Below are positions 53,327 through 64,000 of a DNA stretch of 64,000 bases, one piece after another (position 1 is the first letter of the stretch; each line of letters starts with the position of its first letter). The position numbers and the translations under genes were made by a program. The notes below the pieces were generated by a model. The model saw only the letters and a list, made by a program, of their open reading frames with translations, did not search any database and had not been told where the DNA came from. Source of the DNA: Dugong dugon (taxonomy: Eukaryota; Chordata; Mammalia; Sirenia; Dugongidae); assembly GCA_030035585.1 (NCBI GenBank), contig CM057462.1, forward strand, positions 112,649,234 to 112,713,233, in the 5' to 3' direction.

Positions 53327-56300
53327 ATGACAGCAACAAAGTCACATCTATCAATAATTACAATGAATCTACATGGATTCAATGCACCCATAAAGAGATG
53401 GAGAGTGACAGAATGGATAAGAAAACAGGATCCATCAATATGCTGTCTACAAAAGACACACCTTAGAAACAAAGATGTGAATTTATTAAAAGTCAAAGGT
53501 TGGAAAAAAGTATATCAAGCTAACAACTATCAAAAAAGAGCAGGAGTTGCAATTCTAATCTCAGATAAAATAGACTTTAAAACAAAATCTACCATAAAAG
53601 ACAAAGAAGGACACTATATAATGATTAAGGGGACGATCCATCACGAAGACATAACCATACTAAACATCTACGCACCCAATGACAGGGCTCCAAATACATA
53701 AAAAAACACTAACAACACTGAAAAGAGAAATTGACAGTTCCACAATAATAGTAGGAGACTTCAACACACCAAACTTAGTAAAGGACAGAACAACTAAGAA
53801 AAACTCAGCAAAGATACAGAAGACCTAAAGGGCACAATCAGCCAACTTGACCTCATAGACATATATAGAACACACCATCCAACTGCTGTAAAGTACACAT
53901 TCTTTTCCAATGCACATAGAACTTTCACCAGAATAGACCACATCTTAGGCCACAGAGAAATCCTCAACAAGATCCAAAACGTTTAGATAATTCAAAGTAT
54001 CTTCTCAGAACAAAACAGCGTCAAGGCATAAATTAACAACAGGAAGAGCAAGGAAAAAACAACAATTACATGGAAAGTGAATAACACCCTGCTTACACAT
54101 CACTGGTCAATAGAAGAAATCAGAGATGGAATAAAAAAATTCCTAGAATCAAATGAGAATGAAAACACATCATACCAAAAACTTTGGGACACAGCAATGG
54201 CAGTCCTCAGAGGACAATTTATAGCAATAGATGCACATATCAAAAAAGAAGAAAGGGACAAGATCAAAACATTAACTACAGAACTCAAACAAATAGAAAG
54301 AGACCAGCAAAAAAAAAAAAAAGCACACAACTACCGGAAGAAAGGAATTAGTAAAGATCAGAGCAGAAATAAATGAAACAGAGAACAGAAAAACCATAGA
54401 AGGAATCAACAAAACCAAAAGCTGGTTCTTTGAAAGGATCAACAAAATTGACAAATCATGGGCCAAACTGAGAAAAGAAAAACAGGAGAGGATGAAAATA
54501 ACCCAAATAAGAAATGAAATGGGGGACATTACAACAGAACCAACTGAAATAAATACGATCATAACAGAGTATTACAAAAAAATATACTCCAACAAATTTG
54601 AAAACCTAGAGGAAATGGATAAATTTCTAGAAATACGCTACCTACCGAAACTATCACAAAATGATGTTCAAAATCTGAACAGACCAATAACAAGAGAAGA
54701 CATTAAAAAGGTAATAAAAAAAACTCCCAACAAAAAAAAGGCCTGGCCCAGATGGCTGCACTGGAGAACTCTACCAAATATTCAGAGAACTTATATCAGT
54801 ACTACTCAAACTATTTCAGAACATAGAAAAGGAAGCAAAACTTCTGAATTCATTTTATGAAGCCAGCATAACCCTAATATTAAATCCAGGCAGATGCCAC
54901 AAAAAAAGAAAATTACAGATCAATATCACTTATGAATATAGACGCAAAAATTCTCAACAAAATTCTAGCCAATAGAATGTGGCATCATATCAACGAAAAA
55001 TACACCTCGACCAAGTAGGATTCATACCAAGTACGCAGGATGGTTCAACATTATAAAATATATCAACGTAATCCATCACATAAATAAAAGGAAAGAAAAT
55101 AGTCACATAATCATCTCAATTGATACAGAAAAGGCATTTGACAAAATCCAACACCTACTCCTGATAAAAACTCTCAATCAAATAGGTATAGAAGGGAAAT
55201 TTCTCAACATAATAAAGGGCATCTATGCAAAACCAAAGGCCAACATCATTCTTAATGGAGAGAGGCTGAAAACTTTCCCCTTGAGAACAGGAAAAAGACA
55301 AGGATGCCCTTTATCACCATTCCTATTTAACACTGTGCCGGAAGTCCTAGCTAGAGCAATAAGGCAAGAAAAAGAAATAAAGGGCATCTAAATTGGTAAT
55401 GAAGAAGTTAAACTGTCCCTGTTTGCTGATGATATGATACTATACACAGAAAACCCTAAAGACTCTATGAGAAATCTACTGGAACTAACAGAAAGATTCA
55501 GCAGAGTAGCAGGATACAAGATAAACATACAAAAATCAGTTGGATTGCTACACACCAATAAAGAGAATGATGAAAAGGAAATCAGGAAAGAAATACCACT
55601 TATAATAGCCCCTAAAAAAATACAATACTTAGGAATAAATCTCACCAGGGATGTAAAAGACCTATACAAAGAAAACTACAAAACACTACTGCGAGAAACC
55701 CAAAGGGATCTACATAAATGGAAAAAACATACCATGCTCATGGATAGGTAGACTCAACATTGTGAAAATGATAATTCTACCCAAAGCAATTTCCAAATAC
55801 AATGCAATTCCAATCCAAATACCAACAACATTCTTCAAAGAGATGCAAAACTAATCATTAACTTTATATGTAAAGGGAAGAAGCCCCAAAGAAGTAAAGC
55901 ACTACTGAACAGGAAGAATAAAGTAGGAGGACTCTCACTACCTGACCTCAGAACCTACTATACAACTACAGTAGTCAAAACAGCCTGGCACTGGTACGAC
56001 AGATACATTGACCAATGGAACAGAATTGAGAACCCAGATGTAAATCCATCTACATATGGTTACCTGATCTTTGACAAAGGCCCAAAGTCCATCAAATGGG
56101 GAAAAGACAGTCTTTTTAACAAATGGTGCTGGCAAAACTGGACGTTCATCTGTAAAAAAAAATGAAACAGGACCCATACCTCACACCATATACAAAAACT
56201 AATGCAAAATGTATCAAAGACCTAAACATAAAGCCAAAAACTATAAAGTTCATAGAAGAAAAAATAGGATCAACGCTGGAGGCCCTACTGCATGGCATCA

Positions 56301-56983
56301 ACAGGATACAAACCTTAACCAACAACACGCAAACTCCAGAAGATAAGCTAGATAACTGGGATCTTCTAAAAATCAAACACTTATGCTCATCAAAAGACGT
56401 CACCAAGAGAGTAAAAAGAGACCCTACAGACTGGGAAAAAAATTTTGGACATTACAAGTTAGACAAAGGTCTAATCTCTATAATCTACAAGAAAATCCAA
56501 CACCTCTACAACAAAAAGACATAATCCTATTAAAAACTGGGCAAAGGCAATGAAGAGACACTTCACCAAAGAAGGCATTCAAGTGGCCAACAGACACATG
56601 AGGAAATGCTCACGATCACTAGCCATTAGAGAAATGCAAATTAAAACCACAATGAGATATCATCTCACTCCAGCATTACTGGCACGAATCAAAGAAAAAC
56701 AGGAAATAAGAAATGTTGGAGGGGCTGTGGGGAGATCGGAACTCTTATGCACCGCTGGTGGGAATGCAAAATGATACAACCATTTTGGAAAATGATATGG
56801 CACTTCCTTAGAAAGCTAGAAATAGAAATACCATACGATCCAGCAATCCCACTCCTAGGAATATATCCTAGAGAAATAAGAGCCATCACACCAACAGACA
56901 TATGCACACCCATGTTCATTGCAGCATTCTTCACAATAGCAAAAAGGTGGAAACAATCTAGATGCCCATCAACAGATGAATGA
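53327..56983 (+). pseudogene. L1 ORF2 (endonuclease and reverse transcriptase), frameshifted
   Basis: Starts MTATKSHLSIITMNLHGFN, the endonuclease N-terminus with the Asn motif. The expected CLQETHL motif reads CLQKTHL, so the catalytic Glu is Lys. First stop after 124 codons (53701). Later segments show the [11 protein letters not shown] (palm A) at about 55125, the [15 protein letters not shown] block at about 55297, LFADDMILY (palm C, both Asp kept) at about 55420, then [16 protein letters not shown] and [19 protein letters not shown]. The C-terminal Cys-region side ends with [16 protein letters not shown], ending at 56983. Many indels, for example in the GPDG region at 54740. Confidence 0.9.
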
Positions 56984-58096
56984 ATAAACAAACTATTGTA
57001 CATACACACAATGGAGTATTATGCAATGATAAAACACAATGATGAATCTGTGAAGCATCTCATAACACGGATGAAACTGGAGGACATTATGCTGAGTGAC
57101 ATCTGTCAATCACTAAAGGACAAATATTGTATGATACCTCTACTGTAAAAACTCATGAAAAAGTTTACACACAAAATGAAACAGTCTTTGTTGGTTATAA
57201 GGGATGGGAGGGGTGGGGGGTAAATACTAAATAGACAATAGATAAGTGGTAACTTTGGTGAAGGGTTAGACAGTACACAATACTGGGGAAGCCAGCACAA
57301 CTTGTACAAGGAAAGGTCATGGAAGCTCCATAGACACATCCAAACTCCCTGAGGGACTGAATTGCTGGGTGGAGGGCTGTGGGGACCATGGTCTCGGGGA
57401 ACATCTAGCTCAACTGGCATAACACACTTTATAAAGAATATGTTCTACATTCTACCTTGGTGAGTAGCGTATGGGGTCTTAAAAGCCTGTGAGCAGCCGT
57501 CTAAGATACTCCACTGGTCTCACCCCTTTGGCAGCAAGGGAGAATGAAGCAAACAAGACACAAGGGAGAGATTAGTCCAAAAAGACTAATGGACCACAAC
57601 TACCATGGCCTCCACCTGACTGAATCCAGTACAACTAGATGGTGCCCGGCTACCACCACTGACTGTTCTGACCGGGGTCACAACAGTGGGTCATGGACAG
57701 AGCTGGAGAAAAATGTAGAACAAAATTCTAACTCACAAAAAAAGACCAGACTTACTGGTCTGACAGAGACTAGAGAAACCCTGAGATTATGGCCCCTGGA
57801 CACCCTTTTAGCTCGGTAATGAGGTCACTTTTGAGGTTCACCCTTCAGCCAAAGATTAGACAGCCCCATAAAACAAAATGAGACTAATAGGGCACAACAG
57901 TCCAGGGACAAGGACTAGAAGGCAGGAGGGGATAGGAAAGCTGGTAACAGGGAACCCAAGGTTGAGAAGGGGCAGTGTAGACATGTTGTGGGGTTGTTAA
58001 CCATTGTCATAAAACAATACATGTACTAACTGTTTAATGATAAACTATTTGTTCTGTAAACCTTCATCTGAAATACAATAAAAAAAAGTTAAAAAA
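56984..58096 (+). other. L1 3' UTR with G-rich tract and polyadenylation signal
   Basis: Non-coding. A G-rich run at 57201-57220 has four G-runs (GGG, GGG, GGGG, GGGGGG) and could form a G-quadruplex on the sense strand, as is known for other L1 3' UTRs. AATAAA lies at about 58077, followed by the A-rich end. Confidence 0.85.
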
Positions 58097-59282
58097 CTAT
58101 TATTCAGTGTCCTCAATAATCAGGCTTCAATAAAATTCTCCTTTAATTATTATTATAATAAAAGTGTATCTCAAAGTATTCCTGTGTCCCTACCACTTCC
58201 CCTACACAGTTAGAGTTACTCATCTCCAGGAATGACAATTCCATTCATCATCCAACACTCAACTAAAACCCTACTTCCTCTCTGAAGCTTTAAAGAAGCA
58301 ACTCATCTATAAAGGAGATCTCTCTTCTTTTAAGTCCTTATTATCCATACCACTCATTTGGCACTTACATTTTACTGTCTGGCCAAGTTTTGAATTAAAA
58401 GTTAGGATACTTGTTATAGCTCCTTGAGAAGACTTTATGTTTCTTGAGAGGAATCTTCACTTTTTTTTGTATGTTTAAATTCTATGAAATAGCTTAGGTC
58501 AATTTTAATGAAAAAGTTAATAGAACATTAAAAAAGGAATGGATAAAAGCAGCAATGGAGAAAGTGCAAACAGGAGACAAGCTTTGGCTATGTTCTAAAA
58601 CTGTTATGAACAGTTCTTATAATGATCAACTAACTCACTAGTGTGGGTCATCTCCATGGCTAATGTCATAATTTCCAGCAGTCAATTAAAAAGATATGCT
58701 TAAAATAGAGACTTACTTTTCCAGAGATAATTACATTGTTGTAGTTTCATCATAGATCTTCTACTTAGGTCATTTTCCTTTCTTACCCTAGAATGATCTC
58801 CTCATTAAACCCTAATCAAGATAATTTGGTTGTGTATATTTAATAATTTCCATCTGAAAAGCTAACATGTGATAACATGCCATTTTTGTGAGAATAGAAG
58901 ACTAACAACACAAAATCCAAAGTTAAAACCTAAATGAGAGTAGGTTTAACAGAATGGTCCTATCGCTTTGTAAGCCTGCTTCATAGCATTTTAAGCAGTT
59001 TATATAATGAAACTATTCCATTTTTTAAAAAATGGAAAATTTACCTGTGAAGGGCTTTACATTATTATGGTGCATTTGATTTTCTTTAAAAGCAAGAACT
59101 ATTTAAAGTTTACATATGGAATGAAAATTGAAAATTAGTATTAAGGAATACACTATAAACACAAAGTACAGGCCAGATTATGAAGGATTTCCATTCCTAA
59201 ATCTGTCTTTAAGTCGAACTTATACGTAAGTTGGAACAGTTAGGTACAGTTCGCATCTAACATCAGTTAGTCAGATGTGTGT
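58097..59282. other. Unique sequence, L2-like tract near the start
   Basis: 58200-58430 (CATCCAACACTCAACTAAAA, CCCTACTTCCTCTCTGAAGC, CATTTGGCACTTACATTTTA) resembles sense L2 3' sequence. The rest is unassigned. Confidence 0.4.
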
Positions 59283-59605
59283 CTTGTTGTTAGGTGCCAT
59301 TGAGTCTTTTCTGACTCATAGCTACCCTGTGTACAACAGAATAAAACACTACCTGGTCTTGTGTCATCCTTATGATCGTTATGCTTGAGCCCATTGTTGC
59401 AGCCATTATATCAATCCATTTAGTTGAGGGTCTTCCTCTTTTTCGCTGATCCTCTACTTTACCAAGCATGATATCCTTCTCCAGGGACTGATCCCTCCTG
59501 ATAACATGTCCAAAGAATGTGAGACAAAGTCTTGCCATTCTTGCTTATAAGGAGCATTCTGGCTGCAATTCTTCCAAGACAGATTTGTTCATTCTTTTTG
59601 TTTGT
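59283..59605 (-). mobile_element. RTE 3' fragment, minus strand, 5'-truncated
   Basis: CTTGTTGTTAGGTGCCATTG, GTGTACAACAGAATAAAAC, TTGTTGCAGCCATTATATC, TTCCTCTTTTTCGCTGATCC and GGAGCATTCTGGCTGCAATT match the RTE C-terminal coding region and 3' end. The open frame 59290-59538 translates as MARLCLTFFGHVIRRDQSLE and QRKRGRPSTKWIDI, the conserved RTE C-terminus. It ends upstream at a TTTGTTTGTTTG run. Confidence 0.88.
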
Positions 59606-60098
59606 TTGTCTTAGTATATGGTATATGTGTATCTTTCTAAGCATAAAAACATTAAAGAAACACTTCCAGATATGCTAAAACATCTTTAACTTTATAGTAC
59701 AGTAATAATAACAATAATATTTTGATGTGTGTCACATAGTAGTTCCCTTTTTTTATTAGGATATTGTATGTACCTCAAATTTTTAATATAATAGGCTTTA
59801 TGGGCTTTGGTTCATAACTACAGGTTGTATGTAAGTCAGATATTCATAATCCTGGGACAGGAAATTCACCAATAGTGCCTTCCTCTTTCAATAGCATGGT
59901 AAAGTCACAGAGTCCATTCCCAATCAACTGATGTGTTATGAAGTCTAATTCATCTAACATCATCATACATGTTTTGAAGGCATAGTTCTACCCTTGCGGA
60001 AGGAAATCTGTTATGGGGTATTACAATAATTTGATTTGTGGGTCACAAAAAAGAATAATACAACCCCCTGGAATGAAACATATATCTGCATTTCTCAC
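59606..60098. other. Unique AT-rich sequence
   Basis: Nothing recognised. Confidence 0.5.
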
Positions 60099-60301
60099 CA
60101 GTAGCTGTCAAGTTGTTTCTGATTTATTGCAACCCCATGTGTGTCAGAGTAGAAACTACGCTCCATGTGGCTTTCAATGGCTGATTTATTTGGAAAGTAG
60201 ATCACCATGCCTTTCCTACTAGGTGCCACTGGGTGTACTTGAACCTCCAAGCTTTTGGTTAGCAGCCAAGAGCATTAACTATTTGTACCACACAGGGACT
60301 C
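60099..60301 (-). mobile_element. AfroSINE-related SINE, divergent subtype, minus strand
   Basis: GTAGCTGTCAAGTTGTTTCT, GGCTTTCAATGGCTGATTTA, GTAGATCACCATGCCTTTCC, CTTGAACCTCCAAGCTTTTG, GTTAGCAGCC and a head ACCACACAGGGACTCC. It shares its internal block with 13034-13223, defining a subtype apart from the short and long AfroSINEs. Confidence 0.8.
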
Positions 60302-63300
60302 CATATATTCCCATAACACCCCCCAAATACTATGCAAAACAATTAATAATGAGATCTCCTTTCCATTCCCACCTCCTGCTATGGTCCTTCCAAAGATAAG
60401 AAACCAGATTCATATATAAATATCTCCACAATACTTAACAAACTTCTGGGAGAGTGAAAAGGGGAAGAAGAAGAAATTTTCCAGAAAAATAATGGGAATC
60501 AGTCAGTAATTATTCTGTTTATCCAATATCCAACTTTTCTGATTTGGGGGTTGTCAAGTGAATATTGAGTTTATGTAAGCATCTGAAAGAAGTTGAAACT
60601 ACACAGTCTTGGAATGATTCTACTTCATTTACCCCGGATTTTTCCCTGCTCAGCTATATATAACCTTTCATGTATTTATTTTGCTGTCCACATTCTTCTT
60701 GAAGTACGTTGTTAAACTTAAGACCTCATAAAATAAATCCTTAGAGTTATGGAAAAAGAAAATGAGGTCAATTTACAATGTGAACACTTTTGCATTTTTC
60801 CCATGTTAAAGAAACTTTAAAAACTTACCAATAGATTTCTTTGTGGCTTTTACTAATGAAGTTGTATTTTTTTTTTTTTTCTACCAGTGGTAGGTGTTCA
60901 GTAATTTGAATGGGAATTTGAAGGTTCATGGCTTCCAAACCAGCAGGAGTTAAGGCTTAATTGCTTGGAAATACATTTTCATGGCTGATATCAGTAACAA
61001 AAAAATGTCGGTATGTCAAGATGCTCTGTACTAATCAGTTAACCATAACATGTGCCACTCCATACTTCGGGACAATGTAACTGTTAGCAGCTTGAAGCTA
61101 CTAAAGAGGTACCAATGGGGAACTTTCTTATACCTTTTTCACCAATGTGCTTCTTCACTCTAAATAAAGGAATAGAGAAATTTTGTATTTAAACTACTGT
61201 CAGTGAAAAAGAAAGTACATTCACCAAGTTTGAGCTTCAAAATACATTACATTGGACTCTGCTCATTAAGGTAACACTTTAAAGTCACTCAATTGCTAAC
61301 ACTCTTTCTCTGCCTCAACTCAGAGGCCGCCTGTTAGATCTAGTTACACTCCAGAGACAAGGATTTGATTTCCAGCTCTAGAGATCAGGTCAAGAATTGC
61401 AATAACAATTAGTAATTAGTAGTTAGATCTCAATTTACCACATTAGAAGGTCATTTCTCTGAAGCATTTGGTCTCTTGAGAGGAAAGGAATACAGAAGAC
61501 TATAAACAGCTCAACCTTTGAAATAAAGAAAAAACTGTAGAATCTAAGATGCTCATTGAAACCTTTAGACATTATAATTTTCTTCAGATGCCATTGGTCT
61601 AAAATTAATGCATGTCTTTAAGCACTGATTCTAGGCTTTTACCAAAACATACTGTGCAACAAAACAATACTCTTAGCTTCAATTAGATATAATTTTGTCA
61701 TCTTCAAAATGGTGATATCTATTTGAACCTGAATAAAAGATAAAATATGAGTGCTAACTATTTTAAAAACATCCTACTCTCTCCCTCAAAACATATGATT
61801 GAATAATATATGAAAAATATAAATAGTACAACATATTTTCAAATAGAGTAATACTTTGTGGTATAATATGACCTGTTTCTGATAATTTGCATTGCAATTA
61901 TGAATCTCAGCTCACAAACTAAGACATGAGGAAAACATATTGTCTAGAAATCAACTTGATTTTCTGATAACTAGTCCACTAAATTGGAAGAAATTTATGT
62001 TGTTGGCACTTCTATTCAATCCTGAATTTGGCATCATGTTTAAGATACCTTGAACTTACACCAGATCAATGCAGTTGGGTGAGGTGAGGAAGTCCCTCTG
62101 TTTACCAGTCAGCCGTCTGCAGACTTGCTTACAGAGATATCCCATTTCCTTATTCATGCTTATCCATCCAGTCTGGAAGATTTGTCCACTTCATGTCTCA
62201 CCTGGGTACTGTGATCACATGTGAGGTGAAAACATTGATCCTGTTACTCTATCCCAAGATACCTTCTAGATCTGTTCCTCTTTGGGGTATCACTGCCACC
62301 ATAGGACACTGTCAGAAAATAGAACCCTAATTTCTTACATTCCAGGGTACATACATCTTTCTTTCTTCCATAGCTAAGAAAGTGTCTTTTGAGGCTGAGG
62401 GAAACACTTACCACCTTCCTGATTCTCCCAGAATTTCTTTTCCCCACAAAACCTATCTTCTCCATACTGAGACCATTAGAAAACAAAATCCAGAATATTT
62501 TACAGGTTACTTTTTCGTTCAACGTCGTCACGTATCTCTTCTGAGGAAATGAAACACAGAGCCAACCAGCTGTCTGAGTTGGGATAAAGGAAAAGGAAAA
62601 CATGCAGGCAGAAGAAATAAACACAAATTAATACCCCAAAATAGTATCCAGTCATATACAGTGCATAAATATTTCTAGAATTTTAAAAACACAGGTTATG
62701 TGAAAGTTTTGCTGATTATTTTTTAAAAAATCATTCAGTTAGAAAAAAAATTATTTCTAGTATCAGCTACGCACTAGCAATTTCAAAGGCAAACATTTGT
62801 CTTATAAAAATGTAGGTATTATTAATTATTAAAGGAAGTATTTTACAGCTCAAATCTTTCACAGCAAGTATACTCATTTCATAAAGAGAATAGTAAAGTC
62901 CTAACAGGAAAGGAGGAGTATAACTTTATGGCATTAAGGAATTGCATGAGTTAAGCACTTTGGATACAAGAAGAAAGGCTTCACATAAGTTATCATAGGT
63001 AATGACGTTTTATTGCAAAGATCTCCAGAATTTCCATATGGTAGGAGATTGGAACAGGATATCTGATTGGAAGAGAGAGCTAAAAACTGGTCTTATATTG
63101 CCTTTCATAACATGTACATTGCTTTTACTTACATTGTATGAACTCCTTAAGTCCACCGAAGAGAGCGAAGTTAATAATAAAATATGTTAGTATGTTGACG
63201 TCTAAAAGCATTAGAGAAGTATACTTGACTCTCTGAAGAAAAACAAGTATAAAATGAAATAAAATCAACAGTACAAAGACAAAGAAAGGCAAAATAGGTC

Positions 63301-63390
63301 AATTTAACTCCAATCACTCTCCATAAAATACAATAGGAGAAAGTGAAAATCTGCTTCTTTATGTAAATATACATCAGTATGATATGGTTT
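60302..63390. other. Unique AT-rich sequence
   Basis: About 3.1 kb without a recognised repeat or exon. A T16 run lies at about 60868. The minus-strand open frame 62244-62624 (126 codons) has no domain or splice support. Confidence 0.45.
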
Positions 63391-63391
63391 A

Positions 63392-63578
63392 AGGAGCTCT
63401 GGTGGCACAGTGGTTAAAGTGCTTGGCTGCTAATCTGATTGTCAGTTCAAATCTACCAGCTGCTCCATGGGAGAAAGATGTGGCAGTCTGCTTCTGTAAA
63501 GATTACAGCCTTGGAAACTCTATGGGGCAGCTTACTCTGTTGTATAGGGTCGCTATGAGTTGGCAGTGAGTTTATGGC
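63392..63578 (+). mobile_element. AfroSINE, long subtype, with 8-bp TSD
   Basis: GGAGCTCTGGTGGCACAGTG head, GTTCAAATCTACC B box, long-subtype block (ATGTGGCAGTCTGCTTCTG, AAGATTACAGCC), GGGTCGCTATGAGTTGG. The 3' end is shortened before the tail. ATGGTTTA at 63384-63391 and 63579-63586 is a likely duplication. Confidence 0.9.
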
Positions 63579-63624
63579 ATGGTTTACGCATATTTGATAA
63601 TAAAATCAAGTGCTTTTAAGGTTA

Positions 63625-63773
63625 AACCTTTTGCTGTCGGGTTGATTCCGACTCATAGCAACACTGTAGGACGGAGTAGAACTGCCCCTTAGAGTTTCCA
63701 AGGAGCACCTGGTGGATTCAAACTGCCGACCTTTTGGTTAGCAGCGGAACTCTTAACCACTACGCCACCTGGG
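63625..63773 (-). mobile_element. AfroSINE, minus strand, with 8-bp TSD
   Basis: GGGTTGATTCCGACTCATAG, AGAGTTTCCAAGGAGCACC, GACCTTTTGGTTAGCAGC and CACTACGCCACCTGGG. TAAGGTTA at 63617-63624 and 63774-63781 flanks it. It is among the least diverged copies, with several CpG sites kept (CCGAC, TACGCC), so it is probably one of the youngest. Confidence 0.92.
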
Positions 63774-63781
63774 TAAGGTTA

Positions 63782-64000
63782 GCACTGAGGAAATACCATA
63801 CAAGCAAGCACCAGATAAGAACACCATTCCATGTCCTATTTTGTGAATTCACGCATATAACATGTATAGAACTAGTTTTGGTTTGGAAGTAATCAGTACT
63901 GTGGCTACCAAGAGATGGTACTGCTCTTCTCAAGGAAGGTAATAAGAGGAAATATTGGTGCAGTTAAAATGGTAAATAAAGGCTGTTTTTTCGAGTTTTG
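63782..64000. other. Unique sequence to the window end
   Basis: Nothing recognised. Confidence 0.5.

Larger units (their letters stand above)
49967..58096 (+). mobile_element. L1 LINE of full-length size, broken ORFs
   Basis: An about 8.1-kb L1 in order: 5' UTR (49967-51862), ORF1 (51863-52876), A-rich inter-ORF (52877-53326), ORF2 (53327-56983) and 3' UTR (56984-58096) ending in AATAAAAAAAAG and an interrupted A tail. The 5' end GGGAGTTCTGGCAAAATGGC is the typical L1 start. It is longer than the usual 6-7 kb mainly because of its 1.9-kb 5' UTR. No convincing target-site duplication was found. The ORFs carry several indels, so it cannot move by itself, but low divergence within ORF segments suggests a fairly young copy. 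Confidence 0.93.

Noticed and set aside
49967..58096. Target-site duplication for the L1
   Set aside because: TTAAAAGAGC upstream and TTAAAAAACT downstream are only loosely alike and not at the expected 5' edge; no convincing duplication.
62244..62624. 126-codon minus-strand open frame in unique sequence
   Set aside because: No domain, no clear splice sites, and no codon pattern that I can defend; a length that is rare but not exceptional for a 64-kb window.
1..64000. CRISPR arrays, operons, riboswitches, phage or plasmid features
   Set aside because: None seen; the SINE, L1, MIR and MaLR content shows nuclear mammalian DNA.
1..64000. Functional tRNA genes
   Set aside because: All tRNA-like sequences with A and B boxes are SINE heads followed by SINE bodies.

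Overview
The window is nuclear DNA from a placental mammal. It is AT-rich, has no intact protein-coding gene that I can recognise, and is dense in interspersed repeats. The commonest repeat is a tRNA-headed SINE with a body of about 150-240 bp, present about 27 times, and its likely partner is an RTE-type LINE. From memory this SINE/RTE pair matches the AfroSINE and RTE1 families of Afrotheria, most likely elephant (Proboscidea). Ancient repeats shared by all mammals (MIR, L2-like, MaLR/MLT1 LTRs, old L1) form the older layer. Everything here looks like intergenic or deep intronic sequence.

Layout. 1-12 kb: unique AT-rich DNA with a probable old LTR and eleven or so SINEs, including a cluster of four at 9.9-10.9 kb. 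12-14 kb: old L1 fragments cut by two SINEs. 14.5-17.8 kb: a minus-strand L1 derivative carrying only a 5' UTR and ORF1 (HAL1-like), whose left target-site duplication was later split by an LTR. 19-20.3 kb: an MLT1-like LTR that received three SINE insertions. 20.5-27.3 kb: mostly unique sequence with MIR copies and no lineage-specific SINE, plus a 133-bp candidate exon at 26.54-26.67 kb. 28-31.3 kb: an old L1/HAL1 fragment, a SINE split by a second copy of the same LTR, and a MaLR LTR with internal sequence. 29.6-42.3 kb: an RTE cluster with one full-length-sized copy (minus), one 5'-truncated copy, one internally deleted copy and two 3' fragments. 42.3-50 kb: unique sequence, an MLT1-like LTR, a possible retroviral pol scrap, microsatellites and two SINEs. 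49.97-58.1 kb: an L1 of full-length size (about 8.1 kb) with broken ORFs and two tandem monomers in its 5' UTR. 58.1-64 kb: unique sequence, an RTE 3' fragment and three SINEs.

How the parts relate. The RTE would supply endonuclease and reverse transcriptase; the SINE has a tRNA-Asn-like head with Pol III A and B boxes and a body that I can align to two separate parts of the RTE copies in this window, one in the 5' UTR and one at the 3' terminus. The SINE therefore reads as a tRNA fused to an internally deleted RTE, which I consider the most interesting observation here. Many insertions keep perfect 8-15 bp target-site duplications, and nested insertions give a relative order: old L1/MIR/MLT1, then the HAL1-like element and SINEs, then the 0.5-kb LTR family. 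All calls are from reading the sequence; no database search was possible, so repeat family names are from memory.
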